Source: Diphasiastrum complanatum
Taxonomy: Eukaryota > Streptophyta > Lycopodiopsida > Lycopodiales > Lycopodiaceae
Direction: 5' to 3'
DNA: 64,000 nucleotides
NCBI GenBank assembly: GCA_029204225.1
Contig: CM055100.1
Coordinates: 11,050,269-11,114,268 of the forward strand
Below are positions 45,246-54,843 of this stretch, in pieces. Both the position numbers and the translations under genes were made by a program. The notes beneath the pieces were generated by a model. That model saw nothing but the letters and a program-made list of their open reading frames with translations, searched no databases and was not told the origin of the DNA. Position 1 is the stretch's first letter. Each line of letters starts with the position of its first letter.

Positions 45246-45790
45246 GGAATGTTTAGAATAGATAAGGTCCAGCCGTATGTGACGGACTGTTGCTATGTAG
45301 TTTTCGGCAGTTTATGGTGCAGCAAATAACTAGATGGCTGCTTAAAATAGTAATAGTATATGTGATGTTATCTTTATACAACGGTTGAATATATACATAG
45401 TTTTTTTCTATGCAACGCGAGCCTGGTCATGTAAGATGCAATTTCTGTAATTTTTTTAAATGCAGATGTATTACATGTGTTTATGAAATGTCGTTTGGGG
45501 TATAGGGGTGATTGTTGTGCTCATGATGTAGGTGCATATATTGAAGCTAGCATTCACTTCAAACGAAATTAAATGAAAAAAAGATTCACACACGCACATA
45601 GCATTTGACATAAAATTGAAAATACAGCATCACATGTACAGAGCGACATACGCACAATGTGCAGCAAATAATGTAGGCCAAACACTGTATATAATGTGAA
45701 AAATCATCTGAGTACAATGGTAGACCGTTTGCTAGAGACGAACTACTGAAACTAAAATAACAGAACCACGATCAATGCTCTGGCTCTGAC
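45246..45790. other. Spacer between the small ORF and the hAT gene
   Basis: About 550 bp of AT-rich sequence. GTGCAGCAAATAA occurs twice (45318 and 45660). I see no gene. Confidence 0.5.
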
Positions 45791-45795
45791 TCAGA

Positions 45796-47447
45796 CTAAT
45801 GCTCTGGAGACAACTCAGGGCCCCGAGCTGACTCTCGCAGCCGATATCTCTGCCTGTCTGGAACTGGCATGGGCTGTGTATCCTAGGGGGAAGACTCGTC
45901 ATCCTCATCCTCCCAATCAGCCTCCGCATTAGCCCCCAAGCAGGCCAAACCAATAATACATGCTCCAACTGGCTGTGATACTGCACCTCTACCTGTACCT
46001 GGAGCCCTGCGTGGTCGTCCTCTCCTCCCTGGCAGTTTCTATGCCTTGCCTTTCTTGTTCGGTGCACCCTTGGGCCTTCCTGGTTTCTTGCGGACAAGAG
46101 GAGCTGTCAATGCCTCGTCACCCCCATGCAAATCACCTGGCTGGCTAGGTTGGGCCCAAGCTAAGGCCGGCTGGGATAGGGAAGCAAAAGAGATAACTCC
46201 TTGTGCACCTAAGCAAGGAGGATGAGCTCGTGGAGTGTGTGCCCGTGGGGTTGCTGCAAGTGGAGGAACTGGCTAGGCAGGAGGCGAGTACAGCGGCTAT
46301 ATGTACTGAAAGGGGCGTTGCGGTGGCCGATACTGGTACATCCTAGGTGCTGCCAAAGGAGGAGCCAGTGGAGTGGGTGCTTCCAAAGGATGAGGATGTG
46401 GAGTGGGTGCTGCACTGGAGGAGCGGCTGGAAGAGCCACTGTGGATGTGGACGTTGCGAGAGAAAATCTGGGCACAGATGGTGGCCTGCCATGGAAACCT
46501 GGTGCTGTAGAAGTGGACGGCGATGGAGGGGTTGCAGGCCGAAATGACATCGATGGCACTGGAGGAGCTGTGCGACGCACATACACCCTCTGAGGAGCTG
46601 GAGGAACTGTAGGCACCTCATGCGGCTGCTCTGGCTGGAACTCTGTGTATGGCATACTAGCAAGAGATGATGGGACCGCCCTGACACTCTACATCTACTG
46701 GGCTTCTAAATCCAATGTGGCAACCAAGTCGTCCAGCTGGGCATCCGAATACAAATGCTCTAGGCTCTGGGACTCATCTTGTGCACCAGCCTCTAAATCA
46801 TCTTGTGCACCAACCTCTGAATCATCATGTGCACCAACCCCTGAATCAACCCAAGCCTCATCTCGTGCCTCATCATGTGCACCCTGTAGACCCTGCATGG
46901 CCTCCCAATCTGTGCAATGAAAGTCATCAGGTGCCTCCTCTGGTGTGTTGTCGTAGTAACGACCATGACTCTGTGCTGCACGCATCCAAACATCTGCGGG
47001 ACCAGCATCTAAACCACTCTGCCCTCTATCAAGAGCCTCCTCCATCATGTCGACATAGGTAGGTATGCCACTGGCCCCCCCTGTGTGCCCTGTCTGTCTG
47101 CCGGTATAACCTGTGCCATGTGTCCCACCTCTGCCACGTAATGCACCTGTGACCCCTGCCCGTGGCGTGTGCCCTGCACCTATATCATCTACCTCATCCC
47201 TCTCTGATATGGCAAACACAACCCAAATGGGCTCATCCTCATCGCGCTCTTCCTCTGACACTGGATCATCTACCTCATACAATAAGGACTCTCTGGGCTC
47301 AAGCCCAAGCTCTCTCTCTCTCTCTCTCATCTTGGCAAGCTCCCTCTCTCTCTCTGCCATCAACTGTGTGCCCAGGTCATCTGCAGACATGGGATGGGTG
47401 CTGGCCGTAGGCAAGTCAACCTGGCGTTCCAAATCAGATATCTTCAT
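45796..47447 (-). pseudogene. hAT transposase gene, exon 4 (C-terminal extension with AT-hooks)
   Basis: Follows the acceptor TTGTAG at 47448-47450 in phase 0. The first 250 codons to 46695 are acidic with LMAERERELAKMRERERE and no known domain. The frame continues past two TAG codons (46695, 46689) into Pro/Ser-rich sequence. It shifts frame near 46440, passes two more TAG codons (46297, 46273), then gives two AT-hook-like motifs, KKPGRPKGAP and RRGRPRRAP. Further TAG codons lie at 46039, 45883 and 45796. AT-hooks would bind AT-rich DNA minor grooves. The extension is long for hAT proteins. Pseudogene by stop content, but the remnant frame is clear. Confidence 0.7.
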
Positions 47448-47549
47448 CTACAAGGTTTAAAATTTGCATGTCAGAGAGACAACTTTATGAAGAAATGAAA
47501 CCAACGTACTAGGAGTCAACCAACATGCTATGGGAGAATAGCTAATCAC
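47448..47549 (-). other. hAT intron 3 (102 bp)
   Basis: Minus strand CAG|GTGATT ... CCTTGTAG|ATG, phase 0 on both sides. Confidence 0.75.
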
Positions 47550-47614
47550 CTGCAATGTGCTTGTAATGGTCGGAAGACTCCTAGCGAGACGTGCGCTGGT
47601 GCTATAGAACATCA
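47550..47614 (-). pseudogene. hAT transposase exon 3, 3' part (dimerisation domain end)
   Basis: After removal of gypsy G2 and one copy of its target duplication the frame continues from 59093 into LMFYSTSARLARSLP, matching the end of the hAT C-terminal dimerisation region (usually ...DLVYVHYNLRL). Donor site at 47549. Confidence 0.8.
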
Positions 47615-47619
47615 ACCGC
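47615..47619. repeat. Target site duplication of G2, left
   Basis: ACCGC, repeated at 59093-59097. Confidence 0.93.
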
Positions 47620-48837
47620 TGTGAAGATGTGTATTTATTAAACAACGAATATACATCCGAATGAAGCAATATATATTCACATAAGAAGACAAGAGCTGGA
47701 TACATTTATAATGAAGGGACCTGCCTATATTTTTCGCGACATACTAAATATCACATATAAAGGACAAGTCCTCAGCAATGAAGCGACATCTACAACAACC
47801 CTTAAATAAAGACACTTACATGAAACAACTCGATCCGAATCGACAATTCTAACTATAGTAATCTAAATTCAGGGTTAGATACATCTTTGCGGTATAATCT
47901 ACATACATGTCAGATATATATTGGTTAACCTTATTCAGTAAAGCGACACGCCTCTAATTTATAAAGACGTGATTGTTCGCTCTGAAGATGATAAAGAGAA
48001 GACACGATTCAGTCTTACTCACCAGGAGATATAGTTTATGTATTCGCTGAGAGATAAAAGTTTATGTACTTGTGAGAGATCTTCTGAAGTACTCTAACAA
48101 TCTTTCTTATATAAATCTATCTCTGGTCAGACAGTTGCATAAGCACATTACAGTCTATGCTGTGTATCCGTAAAAGTGTTCTAACGAACTGTCTTAAAAC
48201 TAACTTATTCGTTCATTCGAATATTTGTTCGACACTCGAATACTTGTTCGATACTCGAATAACGTTTATCATCAGAAGTCTATCTCAGTCATCGATAGAA
48301 AAGTATGTATACAACTGAATTGATAGTCCATGTCTGAAGAATTGAGATAAGATATCTGTATTCTGAATATCTCCGAACATATGTTTCTAACATATTCGAA
48401 GATTATACAAGAGATTTAACTCTGAGGAGAACACTAGTTGTTGAGGACTACTGTTTAACTTTTGTTAATCCAAGAATAAGATTAACTTTGATCACTGATG
48501 AACGAATACATCGAAATCAATCCGAATTCTTGCCGACACCTTAATCAGATAGAGTGGAGTACATTCGTACTACTCTGATAACAATTCTCTTGTAGAACGC
48601 CAATTCTTCGATTCGAAAGAGAAGACTGATATTCCAATTTTAAACATTCATTTATCCATTAAGTAATACTGGTTACTTAACCCAAATGTCTGTTTGACAA
48701 CCAGACTAATTCTCCATTTTATATCATACGAATAAGTCAGAACAATATCAACATTATACCATAAAGAAGCTATCCTCTTGGGGATTCGACATTAAATACT
48801 ACAAAACTATACCAAATACAATTGGTATACCACGACA
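47620..48837 (+). repeat. 5' LTR of G2 (1218 bp)
   Basis: TGTGAAGATGTG to ATACCACGACA. A 19-bp unit (TCGAATAYTTGTTCGAYAC) is tandemly repeated at 48218-48262. Confidence 0.95.
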
Positions 48838-48849
48838 TAAACCAAATTT

Positions 48850-48867
48850 TGGCGCCGTTGCCGGGGA
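48850..48867 (+). other. Primer binding site of G2, tRNA-Asp type
   Basis: TGGCGCCGTTGCCGGGGA, 12 bp after the LTR. Perfect match to the site used by Athila/Tat-type elements. Confidence 0.93.
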
Positions 48868-48925
48868 TAGCCAAAAACAAACATGTTGATATAAAACTGA
48901 CAAAATCATCGTCATTAATAAGTAT

Positions 48926-49747
48926 ATGTCAGACAGAGCTTCCCGACTCGAAAGATATCGAAAGATTCGAGAAGATTTTTTCAGAAATTTATTTGGAAGT
49001 TCTGATAGAGCTGAAACTTATTCGGATTTGTTAAAACCGGTTGCCAAACTAAAACCGAATATGGAAGGCCCTGCACCCCGACTTTCTTCAATTTCGAAGA
49101 TCAGATACGATTATTTCAAAGGAACAACCTCAGATGATGCGGACAGTTATGTTTCGCAGTTCGAATCAATTGCGAACGCGAATAATAAAGGTTCGGAGGC
49201 GGACAAACTGAGGATTTTTCCTGGTCTTCTCAGAAAACAAGCACGCATATGGTACAGCCAAGTCGAACCAGGACGAGTGGCTACCTGGTTGCTGCTGAAA
49301 GATGCGTTTCTACACCAATTCAGAGAAATTGGTTATCCATCCAGAGTACTCGGCAGACTCAACAACATAGAGAAGAAGAGTCGAGAATCTCTGAGAAGGT
49401 ATACTCGTAAGGTCAAGAATCTTATTGGAAAACTAACTGGAGTATACCCCGTTGCGATGCAGATTGAATGGTTTCTGTCAGGTTTACCACCGAGTATAAA
49501 TCGATACTGCAGACAAGGTGATACGACTACCTTAGCAGCAGTCATTGCAAGTGCTGAAAACTATGAGACTTCTAAGCTTGCTCAGAAGAGAAAATCAACT
49601 AGACGAAGTCAAAAGTCTAAGCATGTTTCCAGTGGCAGTGAAGAGGATTCGAAGTCTGAATCCAGTTCCAGTTCCTCCAGTTCAGAATCCGAATTACACG
49701 ACTCATCCGACTCTGAGACTGATGAGAGAGAAAGAAGTAGTAAATGA
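48926..49747 (+). CDS. G2 gag capsid (273 codons to TGA)
   Basis: Gypsy gag (Retrotrans_gag type) that would form the particle shell. The capsid core runs from about residue 50 to 190 (FKGTTSDDADSYVSQFES, RKQARIWYSQV, LLKDAFLHQF), then a Ser/Glu-rich tail. The TGA at 49745-49747 is in the same frame as the next ORF, with 33 bases open between it and the next ATG. It therefore either became stop by CGA to TGA change or is read through to make gag-pol. Start taken at ATG 48926, 59 bp after the primer site. Confidence 0.88.
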   Translation: MSDRASRLERYRKIREDFFRNLFGSSDRAETYSDLLKPVAKLKPNMEGPAPRLSSISKIRYDYFKGTTSDDADSYVSQFESIANANNKGSEADKLRIFPGLLRKQARIWYSQVEPGRVATWLLLKDAFLHQFREIGYPSRVLGRLNNIEKKSRESLRRYTRKVKNLIGKLTGVYPVAMQIEWFLSGLPPSINRYCRQGDTTTLAAVIASAENYETSKLAQKRKSTRRSQKSKHVSSGSEEDSKSESSSSSSSSESELHDSSDSETDERERSSK

Positions 49748-49780
49748 AAACCCAAACGAAAGGACGATAAAAATTCGGAG

Positions 49781-52222
49781 ATGAAGCCAACAACATCAAA
49801 GGTCGAAAAGATTTGGAGGAGAGATCTTGCAGATATTAACAAAAAATTCAACGATCTAAAAGTTCAGATTTCAGAGGTTGCTGACAAGAGACCGAAATCA
49901 TCTTCTTCCAATTCAGGACTATGGTGTACGAGGTGCGGTGCATCAGGACATTCGAAGGAAGATTGCAGAACAGTGAATATATCTTACGTTGAAGATCCAA
50001 CACAGGAGGTGCTGTTTATTTTTCAGAATAATGATACAACAACAAATTTTGTTCAAGGCACGACTACACCGTTCCAGCAATCCACCCCCAAATTCGGACC
50101 GAAAAGATATAATCCACCCGAATTTGTAACATCAACAACAAAGACTTCGAATTTTCCAAGACCAGTTTCGGGCAATTGTTACAATTGTGGAGAACCAGGA
50201 CATTTTTCACCAGACTGTCCGCAACCACGGAAGCCAATTGGGTATGTACCTCTCTGTTCGAATTGTAAAGAACCAGGCCACAAATATCCTGATTGTCCCC
50301 AACCACAGAGGCCAAGACCTAAATACCAGTATGTAGCGACACCTGCTGCAATGGTAGACTCGAAAGGAAAAGTTTCGGCAGATGCGGTTATACAAAAAAT
50401 TGATCTTGTGGAAAACCAATCAACGAGGACAACTGACCAATCTTGGCCAAGTGATATGGAAACAATATTCAAAGTAAATACGAGGAGTTCTTCGAAAGAT
50501 GACTCGAAAACCAACTCGAAAGGTTCCTCGAAGAAACGCAGAAAATCATCTAAGAAGAAGGGAACGAATAAATCCCTAACAAAAGAAGATATTAAAGATG
50601 ATCCCGACTATGATCGAAATGCTAAAAATTTGTTTTCAAAAGATATATCTGCAAAAGCGAAAGAAATAATTGAAGAAGAACTACAAAGAGCAGCTACAGA
50701 AAGGAAAGTCACATTCAAAGAAGGGAACGAATCAATTCATAAAACCAAACTGTCGGAAGACATGATTGACAAGCCGATATCGAAGATGAAAGATTACGAT
50801 ATCGTAACTGATATTGGTTCTCTTCGTCCAAATATCACATTCGAACAATTGTTGGCAGACAATACTTACTATCGCAGGCAGTTAAAAGGACTTTCTACTC
50901 CAAAGAAGAAGAAAAAAAATCCCTTGCCAGAATTAGGAGTATTATCTATTGATTTGGGAGATCTTGGCGCACCGGAAATCGACATTACTATTGAGGGATG
51001 CTTAATCGAACATGTGCCGATTGATTCAGGTTCGAGCGTCAATACTATTACTGAAGAAACTGCTCACGCTCTGGGTTTGACAGATATTCGACCAACCAAC
51101 CGAAATATCAAGTTGGCAGACTCAACACGACGAAAGCCTGTCGGAGAGCTGGAGAACGTTACTGTGTATATACAAGCCAAGCCTTTTACCATGAATTTTA
51201 TTGTTATCAAACCAATGGGTTTGCCTTCTTACTCTGTGCTAATCGGAAGGCCGTGGCTGTATCAGTCAAATGCTAGTGTTTATTGGAAGTCTAGGGAATT
51301 AAGATTTCAAACTGGCGAGACCAATAATCGTGGAAAACCAGCAGAGGAGATCATTACCTGGAATAAAGATAGATACGAAGGCGAAACTCCTATGACCGAC
51401 ACTAGCTATACTTCGGAAAATTCTTCTTATGCACTAAATATCTTCTCTAATGTTTCAGATGTCGAAGTTAAATTTTTCGAATGCTATGAGAATGATAACG
51501 AATCAGATAATACAGAAGAATTCATCGATGTTTGCAACACAGAACTAGATGAACTAGTTATTACTGATGACGAATCAACAGATTCGTACGAATCGGACGA
51601 CTCGCACGAATCAGACGAAGAAATTGAAAATAAGAATCAGTCTGTCGACACGAACATATCTATGGAGACAGCAATGCGCGAAATTCATGGATATTCAAAG
51701 TCTAGTATGACAGAAGGTATGATTTTACCTGATTCAACAGAGCAAATTGAACTTGCACCGGGCAGATGTGTCCATGTTGCAAAGTCCTTGGGAGAAACTG
51801 AGTTATCTAAATACACTGAATTGCTTAAAGAGTATCAAGACGTCTTTGCATGGTCGCTTGATGACTTAAAAGGAATTCCTGCCGAATATGGTGAACATAG
51901 AATTGATGTAAAGGAGAACGCTATTCCTGTTCGTCAGAGACAGTATCGACTTAATCCAAAGTACTCTTTAATGGTAAAAGACGAACTCAACAAATATCTA
52001 AAAGCAGGAATTATTTATCCTGTCTTAAGTAGCGAATGGGTGTCACCTATTGTGGTAGTACCAAAGAAGAAGACTGGCAAGATTCGTATATGCCAGGACT
52101 TTCGAAAGCTCAATGCAGCTACACAGAAAGATCATCATCCGTTACCATTCACTGATTCTATTCTGGATCAGGTAGCTGGACAAGAACGATATAGTTTCTG
52201 TGATGGTTTTTTCAGGCTATAA
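49781..52222 (+). pseudogene. G2 nucleocapsid, protease and reverse transcriptase N-terminus
   Basis: Three CCHC knuckles: CTRCGASGHSKEDC (49-62), CYNCGEPGHFSPDC (about 133) and CSNCKEPGHKYPDC (about 160). A Lys/Ser-rich linker follows, then an aspartic protease with PIDSGSSVNTI near 413 and VLIGRPWL near the flap end. An acidic Glu/Asp/Ser segment precedes reverse transcriptase, which starts about residue 690 with VRQRQYRLNP, SPIVVVPKKKTGKIRIC and DFRKLNAATQKDHHPLPF. Frame is lost in DGFSGYNQ, where a T-run has six rather than five T. It would process and copy the element. A homopolymer error in sequencing could mimic this frameshift. Confidence 0.92.
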
Positions 52223-54155
52223 TCAAGTTAGAATGCGGAAGGAGGATAAAGCGAAAACCACATTCACCACCGATTGGGGCACTTATGCCTACAATAGAAT
52301 GCCCTTTGGTCTCTGTAATGCGCCGGCGACTTTTCAACGAATTATGATGCTGGTTTTTGCCGCGTTTTTACGATTTTTTCTCGAAATATTTATTGACGAC
52401 TTCTGTGTATACAGCGATAGCAAATCTCATATCCAGAAACTGAAGCTAACCTTACACAAGTGTCGAGACACTTGTCTGTCACTCCATCCCGAAAAATGTT
52501 TCTTCGGAATGAGAGAAGGCATTCTTCTAGGACACAGAATATCCAATCGAGGGATCGAGGTCGACAAAGATAAAATCGAAGTAATACGGAATTTGCTTAT
52601 ACCAACAAATCTTCGCGAACTTCGAGCCTTTTTGGGACATGTCGGTTATTATCGAAGGTTTATCCAGAATCATGCCTCAATATCTGCAGCACTTACTCAA
52701 TTATTAAAGAAGGAAGTGGTGTATCTTTGGACAGAAGAACACCAAAAAGCTTTCGAAAATCTCAAACAGAAACTGATCAATGCACCGATCTTAAGACCAC
52801 CTAATTGGTCAATTATATTTCATTGTTATGTGGATGTGTCAGCATTCGCTATTGGTGTATGTCTAAGCCAGAAGGACGAACGAAAGAAAGACTATCCAAT
52901 ATATTATGCTAGTCGACAACTCAGTTCTTCGGAGAAGAATTATTCGGCGACAGAACGAGAAGCACTTGGAATGATATTTACAGTTAAGAAATTTCGGCAT
53001 TATTTGCTGGGATATGCTTTTATTTTCCATGTGGATCACTATGCTCTGAAATATCTAGTAAACAAACCAGATTTATCAGGACGAATAGCTCGCTGGGTTC
53101 CGTTATTACAAGAATTCACTTATACAGTTGAACTTCGCCAAGGGAAATACCATACCAATGCGGATTACCTTTCACGAATAAGCACTGGAAAAATTGAAAA
53201 CCCATTGAATGACGATTTCCCAGATGAAAATTTGTTCGAGTTATCTTCATCGAATTCTTTTTATTCTGATATTATTGATTATCTCAAAGATCAGATATAT
53301 CCTGATGGATATGACTTGGAGAAGAAAACAGTGTTTCAATACAAAGTTGCACCATATACAATTATCAATAATATTCTGTATAAACTTGGTGCTGATAATC
53401 AATTAAGAAGGTGTCTTGAAGCCGAACAAATTTCGAGAGTCATCCAAGCCTTACATTCGGAAGATGCCGGAGGTCACTTTGCCCTCAAAAACACTGTTAA
53501 AAAGATATTAAATGCCAAGTATTGGTGGCCTACTATGTTTAAAGATGTCTCTATCTATATTCGATCTTGTGATCCATGCCAAAGGTCTGGTAAACCAACT
53601 AAAGCAATGAATTGGCCATTGACACCAATTTTACCGCTCGCACCATTCGAAAAATGGGGGATCGACTTTGTCGGGCCAATCAAACCAGTAACCCGACACA
53701 CCAAGTGTCGATATATCTTGCTAGCAACGGATTATGCGACAAAGAATGTGGAAGCTGAAGGAACGAAACGAAACGACTCGAAGACTGTCGTAGCTTTTCT
53801 TTTCAAATCTATTATTACACGATATGGTTGTCCTTTAGAACTTGTCAGTGATCGAGGAACACACTTTCTGAATGAAACAATTCGACACCTGACAAATTAT
53901 TTCCAGATCAAACGTAGGAAGACAACACCTTATAATCCGAAAGCTAATGGGTTAACAGAGAGAGCAAATGGCATATTATGTAAGATCCTTAATAAAATTT
54001 TTGTTGCACATGCTTCAGACTGGGATCAAAAGTTACCCTCTGTTCTCTGGGCATATAGAAACACTGAAAAGATCACTACTCAACAGACCCCTTATTATCT
54101 TACGTACGGAATGCATCCAATCCTGCCTATCGAATTTGAAATACCTACCTTCTGA
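52200..54155 (+). pseudogene. G2 reverse transcriptase, RNase H and integrase
   Basis: Resumes after the frameshift. The polymerase active site is EIFIDDFCVYSD (about residue 65). RNase H has Asp (YVDVSAFAIG, about 209), Glu (ATEREALG, about 250) and Asp (HVDHYALKYL, about 277). The HHCC integrase finger is HSEDAGGH ... CDPC (418-457). Integrase core: WGIDFVGPI (about 486), LVSDRGTHF (about 547) and GLTERANG (about 585). Ends in TGA at 54153-54155, in frame with the following segment. All catalytic residues I can check are intact; lesions are confined to frame and stop. Confidence 0.93.
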
Positions 54156-54200
54156 ATACAAGCAAAACGGACAGAGGCAGACTGTACCAACGAACGGTTA

Positions 54201-54503
54201 TTGATTATCGAAGAACTTTCGGAAGCTCGAACACGTTCACTCGAACTTACAAAGAAAATTCAGGAGCAACGAAAGATTAAATATGATTTTACACTTAAGA
54301 TCTGCGATCTTAAGACCAATGACTTTGCCCTTGTTTATGATAGTCATCACCAAAAGTTTCCGGGAAAACTTCATATGAAATGGTTGGGACCGTACAAAGT
54401 AATCGAAGTATTCGAGAATGGTTCGATACAACTTGAGTCACTCGAAGGAGAACTCCTACCTACACGTATTAACGGCTCCAGACTCAAGAAATATTTTATT
54501 TAA
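54201..54503 (+). pseudogene. G2 integrase C-terminal domain
   Basis: In the same frame as the preceding ORF, 45 bases beyond its TGA. Encodes the DNA-binding C-terminus with GPF/GPY-like MKWLGPYKVIEVFENGSIQL and ends RLKKYF. No chromodomain follows, which places the element outside the chromoviruses. Confidence 0.87.
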
Positions 54504-54586
54504 CGAATATCATCCGATCATTCATTTGAATACCACCCGAACATCCTTCGAATACTATCATCCGAACATCATTCGAGTCTTATTTG

Positions 54587-54712
54587 CGTATTTATTAATA
54601 TTTATTTATTTTTATTTTTATTTATTTATTTATATTACTTATTTATTTATTTATTTATTTATTTATTCTATTTATTTATTTTTATTTGTTTATTTATTTA
54701 TTTACTTATCGA
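54587..54712. repeat. (TTTA)n-rich microsatellite within G2
   Basis: Imperfect TTTA repeat between pol and the extra ORF. Confidence 0.9.
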
Positions 54713-54843
54713 CTTAATTACTCATTTATTACTCTCTTAAATTCAAACGGTCTTAAGATACTTATCATGTTAACTTTCACCGCCGTCATGAAGATTTCGT
54801 TAGATACCGCCTTAAGTATAGGTTTACAGTTGTCAAATCAACT

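Noticed and set aside
48822-49034. Short ORF overlapping the G2 primer site and gag
   Set aside because: Out of frame with gag and without gag-like residues.
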